From contig NZ_FTLX01000009.1 in the NCBI RefSeq assembly GCF_900156125.1, positions 62,001 through 126,000 of the forward strand: a DNA stretch of 64,000 nucleotides. Direction: 5' to 3'. Below are positions 37,860-47,131 of the stretch, piece by piece (position 1 is the first letter of the stretch; the number at the start of each line of letters is the position of its first letter). The position numbers and the translations under genes are program-made. The notes below the pieces were generated by a model. It was given only the letters and a program-made list of their open reading frames with translations. It was not told where the DNA came from and did not search any database. Source of the stretch: Domibacillus enclensis. GTDB taxonomy: Bacteria; Bacillota; Bacilli; Bacillales; Domibacillaceae.

Positions 37860-39299
37860 TTAAGCGGCTTGCTGGACCGCTTGTTTTTTCTCGTCACGCT
37901 TTCCAAGTACGATGGTAGCGACGAACGAGATGGCAATGGCAATCACCATGCCAATGACGTATTGCACAAGACCTTCGTGCTGAATGGAAATAATGCCAGG
38001 AAGGCCGGCTGCGCCAAGTGCAATAGCTTTCACCTTAAAGAATGTAACAAATGCTGTCGCAACGGCTGAACCAATAAGTGCGCCGATAAACGGGTAGCGA
38101 AGCTTTAAATTAACACCGAACATTGCAGGTTCTGTAATGCCGAGCAGAGAAGAGATGCCGGCAGCTGAAGCCGTGCCTTTCAGCTTTTTGTTTTTTGTCA
38201 TCGTGAATACAGCCAGTGTCGCGCCGCCTTGTGCAACGTTGGACATCGTAGCGACGACAAATATAAAGGAACCGCCTGTTTTTGCGATATCTGCGAGCAG
38301 CTGTGTTTCAACAGCGATGAAGCTGTGATGCATACCGGTGATCACAATCGGTGCGTATAATAAGCCGAACAGAGCGCCTCCGACAAAGCCTGTTGTATCG
38401 TAAAGCCAGATCATGCCGTCAGAAAGCAGGTTGCCGGCAGAGCGTGTAAGCGGACCGACGAGCGTAAATGTTAAAATGCCCGTAACAAAAATCGTGAGAA
38501 GCGGTGTTAATAAGTTATCGAGTGCAGAAGGAACGACCTTGCGAAGGGACAATTCCACTTTTGCTAAAATGAAGGAAGCGGCGAGTACAGGAAGAACCGT
38601 TCCTTGATAGCCGATTTTTTCAATTTCAAAGCCGAAGATCGACCAGACAGGAATTTCGCCGCTGACCAGCGCGCCGCCGTAGCCCCAGCCATTCAATAAA
38701 TCCGGATGAACCATAATCATCCCGAGCGCAGCACCAAGGTACGGATTGCCGCCAAACCGCTGCGTGGCGGAGAAGCCGATCAAGATAGGCAGGAAGACGA
38801 ATGCCGCGTTGGCGAATGTATTAATGAGCGCTGCGAGATCAGCCATGTTCGGATAAGCTTCCACGAGAGACTGTCCATCAATAAACAAGCCTTGTGCGGT
38901 AAGAAGGTTGTTAATCCCCATAAGCAAACCGCCGGCAACGATCGCGGGAATGATTGGAACAAAAATATCAGACAGCATTTTCACAAACTGCTGAAGCGGA
39001 TTCATGTTTTTCGCACCTGCGCTTTTCACATCTGCTGTTGACATCCCGTCTGTCCCTGTCAGCTTGGAAAATTCTGCGTATACATTATTAACGGTACCGG
39101 AACCGAAAATGATCTGATATTGTCCGCCGGTGGAGAACGTTCCTTTCACACTGTCCATTGCATCCAGCTTTTCCTGATCAACGAGAGATTCATCGTGCAG
39201 GGCAAGACGAAGGCGGGTGGCGCAATGGGCCGCAGCCGCAACGTTTTCTTTGCCGCCAATGGCTTGAAGAGTTTCACGGGCGATTTCGTTGTAATTCAT
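37860..39299 (-). CDS. scrA: sucrose PTS permease, EIIBC
   Basis: 479 residues. EIIB (about 1-85) with the phosphorylated cysteine C26 in AHCATRLRL, then an EIIC domain with about ten membrane segments, including GITEPAMFGVNLKLRYPF. It lacks an EIIA domain, so phosphate must come from another EIIA such as that of BglP or a glucose PTS. ATG at 39299 (or 39302) follows AAAGGAGG. Preceded by three ScrR-like operators. Confidence 0.93.
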   Translation of the reverse strand: MNYNEIARETLQAIGGKENVAAAAHCATRLRLALHDESLVDQEKLDAMDSVKGTFSTGGQYQIIFGSGTVNNVYAEFSKLTGTDGMSTADVKSAGAKNMNPLQQFVKMLSDIFVPIIPAIVAGGLLMGINNLLTAQGLFIDGQSLVEAYPNMADLAALINTFANAAFVFLPILIGFSATQRFGGNPYLGAALGMIMVHPDLLNGWGYGGALVSGEIPVWSIFGFEIEKIGYQGTVLPVLAASFILAKVELSLRKVVPSALDNLLTPLLTIFVTGILTFTLVGPLTRSAGNLLSDGMIWLYDTTGFVGGALFGLLYAPIVITGMHHSFIAVETQLLADIAKTGGSFIFVVATMSNVAQGGATLAVFTMTKNKKLKGTASAAGISSLLGITEPAMFGVNLKLRYPFIGALIGSAVATAFVTFFKVKAIALGAAGLPGIISIQHEGLVQYVIGMVIAIAISFVATIVLGKRDEKKQAVQQAA

Positions 39300-39340
39300 C
39301 ATACTTCCTCCTTTTTATACAAAACATATTTATTGTGATT

Positions 39341-39431
39341 GGAACCGGTTCCTAAGGAAAGGAAATAAAAAAGAAAGGAACCGGTTCCAAACGAGACCAA
39401 AAAATTGAAAGCGGTTATCGGAACCGGTTTC
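39341..39431. promoter_or_regulatory. three ScrR (LacI-type) operators upstream of scrA
   Basis: GGAACCGGTTCC occurs perfectly at 39341-39352 and 39377-39388 and as GGAACCGGTTTC at 39420-39431. A weak cre-like TGAAAGCGGTTATC lies at 39403-39416. All are between scrR and scrA, suited to repression by looping or stacking. Confidence 0.85.
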
Positions 39432-39438
39432 AACTAGA

Positions 39439-40437
39439 TTATAAAAGATGACTCGTCCGAATGTCAACACTTTCTCGTAAAATTAATTCAAAGCGGGAGT
39501 AGGAAAGCCTGGGCACTTCTTTTCCTTTCACAAGATTCACGATATGATCGGCTGCCGTATGCCCGGCTTCTGTGAATTGAATGCCCACAGTCGTCAGCGA
39601 AGGATTTAGCATAGCGGTCACTTCATATCCGCCAAAGCCGGTAATCGACACATCCTGCGGTACGCGAAGCTTCTTCTGGTAGGCAGCTTTTAATACGCCG
39701 ATGGCAAGGTTATCTGTCGCACACACGACGGCAGAAGGAGAAAACTCGTCAAAAAGCTGTCCAGCCCGTGCAGCGGCATCGCTCATGCTGAAGGTCGTCT
39801 CAAAAAAGCGGGCTTCAACGTCGTCAGCATGCTCACTGACCGCCTGGGCAAAGCCATTTTTTCGCTTTACACCAACCGCCACGTCAAAATCACCGACACC
39901 GAGAAACGCAATTTTTTTGTGACCGCGCTGGGCGATATATTTCCCGATCGCATACCCTGCCGTTTCATCATCGTGAACGAGGCTGTACACGTCCTCGTGC
40001 TGCTGGCCGACAAGAAGAACGGGAATATCAATATCCTGAAAAGCTTTTAAATGAGCTTCTGTTACTTCCGTCGCCAGTAGAATAATCCCGGCAACCTTTT
40101 GCTTGGCCAGTGTATAGATGTTTTCAATTTCCCGCTTTAAATCCTGGTTTGTATTGGAAACAAGCATATGGTAATTCAAGTCGCGCAGCCGTTCATCGAT
40201 ACCCATTAGTGTGCGGGAGGTGGCGTATGAATCAAGACGCGGAATAATTGTGCCGATAATGTTTGTTTTTTTCGCTTTTAAGCTTTGGGCAAACGCGTTT
40301 GGTGCATAGCCGGTTTCTTCAATCACAATTTCTATTTTCTTTTTTGTTTCTTCACTGACGGAACCGCCATTTAAATACCGGGACACCGTACTTTTGGCTA
40401 CGCCGGCAAGCTGGGCGATATCTGCGATGGTTTTCAA
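39439..40437 (-). CDS. scrR: LacI-family sucrose operon repressor
   Basis: 332 residues. N-terminal LacI helix-turn-helix TIADIAQLAGVAKSTVSRYLNG, hinge, and periplasmic-binding-like sensor domain. Starts at a TTG (40435-40437) about ten bases after GGAGTG on the reverse strand; no ATG fits the N-terminus. Directly upstream of scrA on the same strand and divergent from the alpha-galactosidase operon. Likely binds the GGAACCGGTTCC operators in the gap; inducer probably fructose or a fructose phosphate. Confidence 0.9.
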   Translation of the reverse strand: MKTIADIAQLAGVAKSTVSRYLNGGSVSEETKKKIEIVIEETGYAPNAFAQSLKAKKTNIIGTIIPRLDSYATSRTLMGIDERLRDLNYHMLVSNTNQDLKREIENIYTLAKQKVAGIILLATEVTEAHLKAFQDIDIPVLLVGQQHEDVYSLVHDDETAGYAIGKYIAQRGHKKIAFLGVGDFDVAVGVKRKNGFAQAVSEHADDVEARFFETTFSMSDAAARAGQLFDEFSPSAVVCATDNLAIGVLKAAYQKKLRVPQDVSITGFGGYEVTAMLNPSLTTVGIQFTEAGHTAADHIVNLVKGKEVPRLSYSRFELILRESVDIRTSHLL

Positions 40438-40566
40438 AGGTGCTCACTCCGTTTCTTCTCTGCTTCTACTATACAATAAGAATAGAAAATGAGGAAAAAC
40501 AAAATATTTTACTAAAAATAACTAATAAAATCCCTTCTTTTTTAGTTAATAGTTTATTATGATAGT

Positions 40567-40580
40567 TGAAAGCGTTATCT
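40567..40580. promoter_or_regulatory. cre-like site upstream of alpha-galactosidase
   Basis: TGAAAGCGTTATCT matches the CcpA cre consensus TGWAANCGNTNWCA except at the last base. It lies 32 bp before the start codon, a position suited to roadblock or promoter occlusion. Confidence 0.6.
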
Positions 40581-40611
40581 ATTAACTGAAATAACTGAAG
40601 GAGGAACATAC

Positions 40612-42804
40612 ATGACAATTTATTTTGATGAGGCAGTCAAGGCATTTCACTTGCAGGCAGGCGATTCAAGCTATGTGATGCAGGTTGTTGATAAAGGGTT
40701 TTTAATGCAGGCTTACTGGGGGAAAAAGATTCAGGACTATCAGTTTGCGAATCGGTTTCAGTTTACAGACCGTTCTTTTTCGGCTAATCCACAGCCTGCC
40801 AAAGACCGGACTTTTTCACTTGATACGCTCCCGCAGGAATTTCCCGTTTATGGAACATCAGACTACCGGACGCCCGTTGTCCAGGTGCAGCTGGAGAATG
40901 GCACGACGATTACGGATTTTCGTTATCAGTCTTACCGGATTGTCAAAGGCAAGCCGGCGCTAGAAGGGCTTCCAGCTACGTACATAGAGCATGAGGAAGA
41001 AGCGGAAACATTGGAGATCGTGATGGACGACAAGCTCTCAGGCATTCAAGCGATTTTATCGTACACGGTTTATCACGGACGTTCTGTGATTACGAGGTCC
41101 ATCCGTCTCGAAAACAGAGGGGAGCAATCACTCCGGCTGCTGCGTGCTTTAAGTGCAAACGTTGATTTTCGCGACCATGACTTTGACATGATCCATTTGT
41201 CGGGCGCCTGGGGGAGAGAACGCGATCTTGAACGCCACCCGCTTCGTCTTGGGGTTCAGTCAGTCGAAAGTCGACGCGGTGCGAGCAGCCATCAGCAAAA
41301 TCCGTTTCTGGCCTTAGCTAGAAAACGGGCAGATGAACAGCACGGAGAGGTGTACGGCTTCAGCTTTGTCTACAGCGGCAGCTTTTTAGCGCAGGCAGAG
41401 GTCGATCAATTTCATACGACGCGTGTTCAAATGGGCATTAACCCGTTTGATTTCAGCTGGAAGCTTGATGCGGGCGAGTCATTCCAGTGTCCGGAAGTCG
41501 TCATGGTGTACTCGGATGAAGGGCTTGGCGGTATGTCGAGAACGTACCATGACTTGTACCGCTCACGGCTTGCGCGCGGCACGTTCCGTGATCAGGAGCG
41601 GCCGATTTTAATTAATAACTGGGAAGCGACCTACTTTGATTTTGACGCGGATAAAATTGAATCGATCGCAAGGTCCGGCAGTGAGCTTGGCATTGAGCTG
41701 TTTGTGCTGGATGATGGCTGGTTCGGAAAGCGCGACAATGATAAAACCTCACTCGGTGACTGGTTTGTGGACCAGCGCAAGCTGCCAAACGGGCTGGAGG
41801 ATTTAGCAGACCGTGTCCGGAATATGGGGATGGAGTTCGGTCTCTGGTTTGAGCCGGAGATGATTTCAGCTGACAGTGATCTGTACCGCAAGCATCCGGA
41901 CTGGTGTCTGCATGTTCCTGGTGCGAGCCGGTCGGAAAGCCGCAATCAGCTCGTGCTTGACTTCTCACGGACAGACGTGTGTGAAGCGGTCGAAAAAATG
42001 GTGAAGGATATTTTAGCGAGCGCGCCGATTACGTATGTGAAATGGGATATGAACCGTCACATGACGGAGATCGGTTCTGCGCTCCTGCCGGCAGACCGCC
42101 AGCGTGAAACCGCACACCGGTATATGCTCGGGCTGTATCGTATGCTTGAAAATATCACCTCCGCTTTCCCGCATATTTTATTTGAAAGCTGTTCAGGAGG
42201 CGGCGGCCGTTTTGATCCGGGTATGCTGTATTACATGCCGCAAACGTGGACGAGTGACAATACAGACGCCGTTTCCCGATTGAAAATTCAGTACGGCACG
42301 AGCCTTGTGTACCCGATCAGCTCGATGGGCGCCCACGTGTCTGATGTGCCGAACCATCAAGTAAACCGGATCACCTCTTTGAAAATGCGCGGGGATGTGG
42401 CGGCGGCAGGGAATCTTGGCTATGAACTCGATTTGACGAAGCTGTCAGATGAGGAAAAAGCAGAGGTGAAGCAGCAGGTGGCGAATTACAAGCAGATGCG
42501 CCGGCTTGTGCAGTTTGGTGAATTATACCGTCTGCTTAGTCCGTTTGACGGAAATGAAACCGCCTGGATCATCGTGAATAAAGAAAAAACAGAAGCGGTT
42601 CTTTCCTATTATCGTGTGCTCGATGCGCCGAATGCCCCGTTCCGTTCTGTGAAAGCAGCCGGGCTTGATCCGTCTAAAAAATACCGCTTTCAAGAAACAG
42701 GTGATATAGTAGGAGGAGATGAACTGATGTATGCCGGTGTGGCGATTCCGGCAAGCTTAAGTGGTGATTTCGAAAGTGTTGTCTGGCACTTGAAGGAGGC
42801 ATAA
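40612..42804 (+). CDS. alpha-galactosidase (GH36)
   Basis: 730 residues, the same length and nearly the same residue numbering as AgaA of Geobacillus stearothermophilus. W337 in NNWEAT, LDDGWFGKR (366-374), nucleophile D479 in KWDMNR, and acid/base D549 in WTSDNTDA. It hydrolyses terminal alpha-galactose from melibiose, raffinose or related oligosaccharides in the cytoplasm. ATG at 40612 follows GAAGGAGGAAC. The second GH32 gene starts three bases after its stop. Confidence 0.95.
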   Translation: MTIYFDEAVKAFHLQAGDSSYVMQVVDKGFLMQAYWGKKIQDYQFANRFQFTDRSFSANPQPAKDRTFSLDTLPQEFPVYGTSDYRTPVVQVQLENGTTITDFRYQSYRIVKGKPALEGLPATYIEHEEEAETLEIVMDDKLSGIQAILSYTVYHGRSVITRSIRLENRGEQSLRLLRALSANVDFRDHDFDMIHLSGAWGRERDLERHPLRLGVQSVESRRGASSHQQNPFLALARKRADEQHGEVYGFSFVYSGSFLAQAEVDQFHTTRVQMGINPFDFSWKLDAGESFQCPEVVMVYSDEGLGGMSRTYHDLYRSRLARGTFRDQERPILINNWEATYFDFDADKIESIARSGSELGIELFVLDDGWFGKRDNDKTSLGDWFVDQRKLPNGLEDLADRVRNMGMEFGLWFEPEMISADSDLYRKHPDWCLHVPGASRSESRNQLVLDFSRTDVCEAVEKMVKDILASAPITYVKWDMNRHMTEIGSALLPADRQRETAHRYMLGLYRMLENITSAFPHILFESCSGGGGRFDPGMLYYMPQTWTSDNTDAVSRLKIQYGTSLVYPISSMGAHVSDVPNHQVNRITSLKMRGDVAAAGNLGYELDLTKLSDEEKAEVKQQVANYKQMRRLVQFGELYRLLSPFDGNETAWIIVNKEKTEAVLSYYRVLDAPNAPFRSVKAAGLDPSKKYRFQETGDIVGGDELMYAGVAIPASLSGDFESVVWHLKEA

Positions 42805-42807
42805 CGG

Positions 42808-44265
42808 ATGAATAAAGCAATTGAAAAAGCGCACAAAGCCGTGCAGCAATCGGTGAAGCAGGCGGCAGGGGGCTCTTACCGCCTCGGCTATCACATTATG
42901 GCGCCAGCCCGCTGGATCAACGACCCGAACGGGCTGATTTACTGGAAGGGCGAGTATCACGTGTTTTATCAGCATCACCCGTATGATGTAAAAACCGGGT
43001 CCATTCACTGGGGACATATGAAAAGCAAGGATCTTGTGCATTGGGAGCATCTGCCGATTGCGATCGCCCCTGATCAAGACTATGACAAAAGCGGCTGTTT
43101 TTCCGGCAGTGCAGTGGACCATGATGGTGTACTGACATTGATTTACACCGGTCATGTGGAAGAAGACGGCGTGGTAACGGAAGCACAATGTTTGACAACG
43201 AGCACAGACGGTATTCATTTTGACAAGCATCCGCAAAATCCGGTTATTCAAGAGCCGCCGGCAGGAGCATCGGCTGATTTCCGTGATCCGAAAGTATGGA
43301 AGCATGAAGACATATGGTATATGGTCATCGGCAGCCAGAAGGACAAGCTTGGCAATGTTCATTTATACGAATCAGCGGACTTGCTTTCCTGGAAAGACCG
43401 GGGGGCCATCGTTAAAAGTGACGGCAAGCTCGGCTTTATGCTAGAATGTCCGGACTTTTTTGAGCTTGATGGAAAGCATGTGCTTGTTTTTTCGCCGCAG
43501 GGCGTTGAAGCAAACGGCGATGACTATCAAAACCTGTATCAAACGGGGACGCTTGTCGGTGATTTTGATTATAAAACGGCCGCCTTTACGTACGGCGATT
43601 TTCAGGAGCTGGATAAAGGGTTTGATTTTTATGCAGCCCAGACGTTCCGTGATGATGAGGGGCGCCGCATTTTGTTTGCCTGGATGAACATGTGGGAGGC
43701 GGATATGCCGGAGCAGAAGGAAGGCTGGGCAGGCGCACTGACGATTCCACGCGAGCTGTTATTCAACGAAAATGGACAGGTCATGATGCGTCCGGTAAAG
43801 GAATTGGAGAAGCTGCGCGGTGAGCAGTCCATTGCCGGCTCCATGCCGGTAAAGGGCGTGCAAAGACTTCATGCAGCCGGTGAGCGCCTGGAGATCATTG
43901 CTTTATTTGAAGCACGGGAAGCCGCTTCGTTTGGCATAAACATCCGCTGTTCAAAAGACGGAGCGGAAAAAACAGTGATCCGCTATGAAACGGCTGATCA
44001 TAAAATTGTCTTCGACCGCAGCCAGTCAGGCATCGGAGAAGGCGGAGTCCGTAAAGCAAAGATAGAGAAATCTGCTGTGGTCAAGCTGCACATGTTTATT
44101 GACCACTCGTCGGTTGAGCTGTTTGTGAATGATGGAGAAGTCTCCATGACCGGCCGCATATATCCGAGGGAGCATAGTACACATATTGAGCTGTTCGCTG
44201 AAGGCGGCGATGCAAGACTTGTATCATTTGAGTCATGGAAGCTGAAGGATATTTGGCGCGGCTGA
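42808..44265 (+). CDS. GH32 beta-fructosidase / sucrose-6-phosphate hydrolase
   Basis: 485 residues. Nucleophile D39 in RWINDPNG, RDP in FRDPKVW, and acid/base in LECPDFF, followed by the GH32 beta-sandwich. Translationally coupled to the alpha-galactosidase with GAAGGAGG overlapping its end. In this place it most plausibly cleaves sucrose released from raffinose by the upstream enzyme. Whether it prefers free or phosphorylated sucrose cannot be read from the sequence. Confidence 0.9.
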   Translation: MNKAIEKAHKAVQQSVKQAAGGSYRLGYHIMAPARWINDPNGLIYWKGEYHVFYQHHPYDVKTGSIHWGHMKSKDLVHWEHLPIAIAPDQDYDKSGCFSGSAVDHDGVLTLIYTGHVEEDGVVTEAQCLTTSTDGIHFDKHPQNPVIQEPPAGASADFRDPKVWKHEDIWYMVIGSQKDKLGNVHLYESADLLSWKDRGAIVKSDGKLGFMLECPDFFELDGKHVLVFSPQGVEANGDDYQNLYQTGTLVGDFDYKTAAFTYGDFQELDKGFDFYAAQTFRDDEGRRILFAWMNMWEADMPEQKEGWAGALTIPRELLFNENGQVMMRPVKELEKLRGEQSIAGSMPVKGVQRLHAAGERLEIIALFEAREAASFGINIRCSKDGAEKTVIRYETADHKIVFDRSQSGIGEGGVRKAKIEKSAVVKLHMFIDHSSVELFVNDGEVSMTGRIYPREHSTHIELFAEGGDARLVSFESWKLKDIWRG

Positions 44266-44278
44266 TGAATTGGAAGGG

Positions 44279-44887
44279 AAGCTGATACATAACAATGAGA
44301 TTGGTCTCCTAAATCCGAAAGATCTCATAGCTAAAAGCCTTGATTCTTCTTTTTTCTTGGAAAAGCATAATCAGGGGCTCCGGGCTGCCGGCTCCGCTTT
44401 TCTATGTGGCGAACGCTGAACCAGCCCAAAGTGCGCGGCTGTTTCAGCCTGTCCGCTCGTCACATGGAAGTCTCCGCCGGCCTCCCTGCGCCCGTTGTGG
44501 TCCTAATGAAACAATGAGAATAAAAACGGCTTGTATTCAATGACGAACAAGAGGGTGTATAAGAAGTAGCACGTGTATGATTCCCTGTTGAGTCTGCTGC
44601 TTTCTAGGTTTTGGCAAATGCTTGTCCTCCCCACCCAAGGCGGCTGGCGCAGGACGAAGACTCTGGAGGGATCAGCGGGTCAGGTGAGATCCACTTTTGG
44701 AGCGAAGCGACAAAAGTTAGCTCACCGCCCGCCCCTCCGAACGCGAAGTCCTGCAGAAGCCGCCCAAACTATGTTCGCGCAAGCACAGTCACTAAACGAT
44801 TTACCGTTAAAAAGAGGTCAAAAGAAAGCCGAACGATGCGATCGTTCGGCTTTTTCTTTTACCCAGAACCTTTTGTCCCAAGTTCTT
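44279..44887 (-). repeat. dispersed structured repeat, copy C (full length)
   Basis: About 610 bp in reverse orientation compared with copies A and B. The right edge in this reading (CCTTTTGTCCCAAG) is the inverted left terminus of the family; the left edge (GCTGATACATAAC) is a decayed right terminus. It contains both long hairpins: 44375-44493 with inner arms GCTGAACCAGCC / GGCTGTTTCAGC, and 44639-44764 with base arms GGCGGCT / AGCCGCC. Also holds the terminator-like AGCCGAACGATGC hairpin near 44828-44853. Open frames inside follow repeat sequence and are not accepted as genes. Confidence 0.9.
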
Positions 44888-44888
44888 G

Positions 44889-44968
44889 TTGACGTTGGTC
44901 GGAAACTACGATAGAGTTTAAATCGTAATGATTTCGTTTTAACTATTAAATCGTAATGATTTCGATAT
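44889..44968 (+). promoter_or_regulatory. promoter with two tandem Zur boxes
   Basis: TTGACG (44889-44894), 17 bp, TAGAGT (44912-44917). AAATCGTAATGATTTCGTTTT (44920-44940) and AAATCGTAATGATTTCGATA. (44948-44968) each match the Bacillus Zur box AAATCGTAATNATTACGATTT strongly in the left half and partly in the right. They cover the transcription start and leader, so zinc-loaded Zur should repress the downstream gene. Confidence 0.85.
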
Positions 44969-44982
44969 GAAGGAGAGAGAAA

Positions 44983-46170
44983 ATGAATCAAATTCCAGTA
45001 ACGGTGCTAAGCGGCTATTTAGGAGCCGGCAAAACCACGCTGCTCAATCACATTTTAAAAAATGAGCAAAACAAGCGAATTGCAGTCATCGTAAATGATA
45101 TGAGCGAGCTGAACATTGACGCAGCTCTTGTGAAAAAAGGCGGCTTTTCGAAAACGGAGGAAAAGCTCGTTGAAATGCAGAATGGCTGCATTTGCTGCAC
45201 GCTCCGTGAGGACTTGATGATCGAAGTGAAGCGGCTTGCTCTTGAAGGCAACATAGACTACATTGTCATTGAATCCACAGGTATTGCTGAACCGATTCCT
45301 GTGGCGCAAACCTTTACTTATATAGATGAAGAACTGGGAATCAATTTATCCGAATTTTGCCGTTTGGATACGATGGTCACGGTCGTAGATGGCAATCGTT
45401 TTTGGCATGACTTCGCTTCTGGTGAAACACTGCTCGATCGAAAGGAAGCAACTGATGAAACGGATACGCGCGAGGTGGTCGATCTGCTGATTGACCAGAT
45501 TGAATTCGCCAACGTACTGCTGCTGAATAAAACGGATTTACTGGAAGAAGGTGACGTGAAGGAGCTTCATGCGGTTCTGCAAAAGCTCAATCCAGATGCA
45601 CGGATTATTCGGACGTCCTTTAGCAGCATTCCGTTAGATGAAGTGCTGAATACGCAGCTGTTCGATTTTGACAAAGCAAGTGAAGGGGCTGGCTGGATCA
45701 AAGAGCTGAACGAAGAGCATGTGCCGGAAACAGATGAATACGGCATCTCATCCTTTGTGTATCGCCGCAGCCGTCCGTTTCATGCTGAGCGGTGGATGAA
45801 CTGGCTGGAAAACTGGCCGGTAGATGTCGTCCGTGCAAAAGGTTTTTTCTGGCTGTCCACTCGGAATGACATGACCGGAATGCTTTCTCAGGCAGGCCCA
45901 TCCATTATGATTCAGGGCGCGGGGGAGTGGATCGCCGCGTACCCGGAACAAGAGCGTGAACAAACATTGAAGGAAGAGCCGGAGCTTTTAGCCAGATGGG
46001 ATAAAACATACGGAGACCGGATCACTGAAATGGTGATGATCGGGCTGGATATGGACCGTGAAGCTATTGAGCAATCGCTGGATGCCTGTTTGCTGACAGA
46101 GGAAGAAATGAACATGGACTGGGCAACATTCAAAGACCCGCTGCCGCCATTCCAAATTGCTTCTGTCTGA
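44983..46170 (+). CDS. zagA: COG0523 GTP-binding zinc metallochaperone (ZagA/YciC type)
   Basis: 395 residues. Walker [12 protein letters not shown] (11-21), the metal-binding CxCC motif CICC at 69-72, the NKTD guanine motif, and a C-terminal CobW domain ([18 protein letters not shown]). Two Zur boxes in front match the known zinc-limitation control of B. subtilis zagA (yciC). The protein is thought to deliver zinc to folate enzyme FolE under zinc starvation. ATG follows AAGGAGAGAG. A repeat copy borders the promoter. Confidence 0.9.
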   Translation: MNQIPVTVLSGYLGAGKTTLLNHILKNEQNKRIAVIVNDMSELNIDAALVKKGGFSKTEEKLVEMQNGCICCTLREDLMIEVKRLALEGNIDYIVIESTGIAEPIPVAQTFTYIDEELGINLSEFCRLDTMVTVVDGNRFWHDFASGETLLDRKEATDETDTREVVDLLIDQIEFANVLLLNKTDLLEEGDVKELHAVLQKLNPDARIIRTSFSSIPLDEVLNTQLFDFDKASEGAGWIKELNEEHVPETDEYGISSFVYRRSRPFHAERWMNWLENWPVDVVRAKGFFWLSTRNDMTGMLSQAGPSIMIQGAGEWIAAYPEQEREQTLKEEPELLARWDKTYGDRITEMVMIGLDMDREAIEQSLDACLLTEEEMNMDWATFKDPLPPFQIASV

Positions 46171-46196
46171 GAACATGTGAGGCCAAGTAATAAATA

Positions 46197-46234
46197 GACG
46201 ATCTGCTCATATTCTGAGCAGGTCGTCTTTTTTG
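46197..46234 (+). terminator. terminator after the COG0523 gene
   Basis: GACGATCTGCTCA / TGAGCAGGTCGTC stem (one G-T-type mismatch) with a five-base loop, followed by T6. Confidence 0.88.
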
Positions 46235-46320
46235 CGTGTCCAAAAAAAGAAGGGTGAGCATCTGGGGCAGGCACACATGTTGAAAAACCGGCATATTATT
46301 TTGAAGAAGAGGTGGTGAAG

Positions 46321-47127
46321 ATGAAGGATCTGAAAAATCCAGTTGAAACGGAAAAACAAGAGTGGCGAAAGCAGAAAAATCAGCAAAGGCTGAAGACCGG
46401 CCTCACCGTTTTTTCTCCTCTTTTTCTCTTGCTGATCTGGCAGTTTTTATCGCAAAGCGGGCTGATTGATGCGCGTTTTTTTCCACCGCCAACGGCCATT
46501 GTTTCGACGTTCGCCCAGCTGCTGGCCAGCGGTGAATTGTTTTACCACATAAATAGTTCATTATTTCGTATCGTTGCGGGCTTTTTGCTTGGGGTGATCC
46601 CCGGCATTCTCATCGGCTTATGCATGGGTCTGTACGCGCCGGTCAGGCACTTTCTTTCTCCTTTGATTATGGCCTTAATGCCGATTCCGACGCTGGCTCT
46701 ATTGCCGATTATCTTAATTATTTTCGGCATCGGCGAGGGGTCGAAGGTGGTGACGATCGCCGGAAGTGTGTTTTTCCCTGTCGTGATTAATACGGTAGCC
46801 GGGGTTGTATCCATCGATTCTATTTATTTAGATGTGGCAAAAAACTACGGAGCCAGCAAAAAGGATTTCTTCCTGAAAATTGCTTTTCCTGGGTCGTTGC
46901 CGGTGATGCTTGAAGGCATTCAAATGGGGCAGGCCATTGCGCTGCTGACCATTGTGGCTGCTGAGATGATGGGCGCGCGTTCAGGGATCGGTTATATGAT
47001 CTGGACATCGTACAGTGCTTTTTTATTAAAAGAAATGTTTGTCGGGCTGATCCTTATTTCGTTTTTTGGCTATCTGTTTTCCTTGTTATTAAGAGGTCTT
47101 CAGCGAAAGTTATTGCCATGGAGGTGA
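46321..47127 (+). CDS. ABC transporter permease (SsuC/TauC type)
   Basis: 268 residues, about six membrane helices and the BPD_transp_1 loop around YGASKKDFFLKIAFPGSLPVMLEG that contacts the ATPase. The ATG at 46321 follows AAGAGGTGG; two in-frame GTG codons just upstream overlap that site. With the ATPase and lipoprotein downstream it forms an importer of the nitrate/sulfonate/taurine/pyrimidine class. Substrate unknown. A terminator separates it from zagA, so Zur control is not assured. Confidence 0.88.
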   Translation: MKDLKNPVETEKQEWRKQKNQQRLKTGLTVFSPLFLLLIWQFLSQSGLIDARFFPPPTAIVSTFAQLLASGELFYHINSSLFRIVAGFLLGVIPGILIGLCMGLYAPVRHFLSPLIMALMPIPTLALLPIILIIFGIGEGSKVVTIAGSVFFPVVINTVAGVVSIDSIYLDVAKNYGASKKDFFLKIAFPGSLPVMLEGIQMGQAIALLTIVAAEMMGARSGIGYMIWTSYSAFLLKEMFVGLILISFFGYLFSLLLRGLQRKLLPWR

Positions 47128-47131
47128 GGGG

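Noticed and set aside
44340-44543. Open frame encoding GSGLPAPLFYVANAEP-like peptide, repeated at 60692-61021
   Set aside because: Follows the repeat element sequence in two copies. The shared peptide lies over hairpin arms, ribosome binding sites are absent, and reading frames end at different places. Treated as noncoding repeat.
44573-44914. Open frame across the right part of repeat C
   Set aside because: Covers the long hairpin and runs into the zagA promoter; the equivalent region of copies A and D is not open in a consistent frame.
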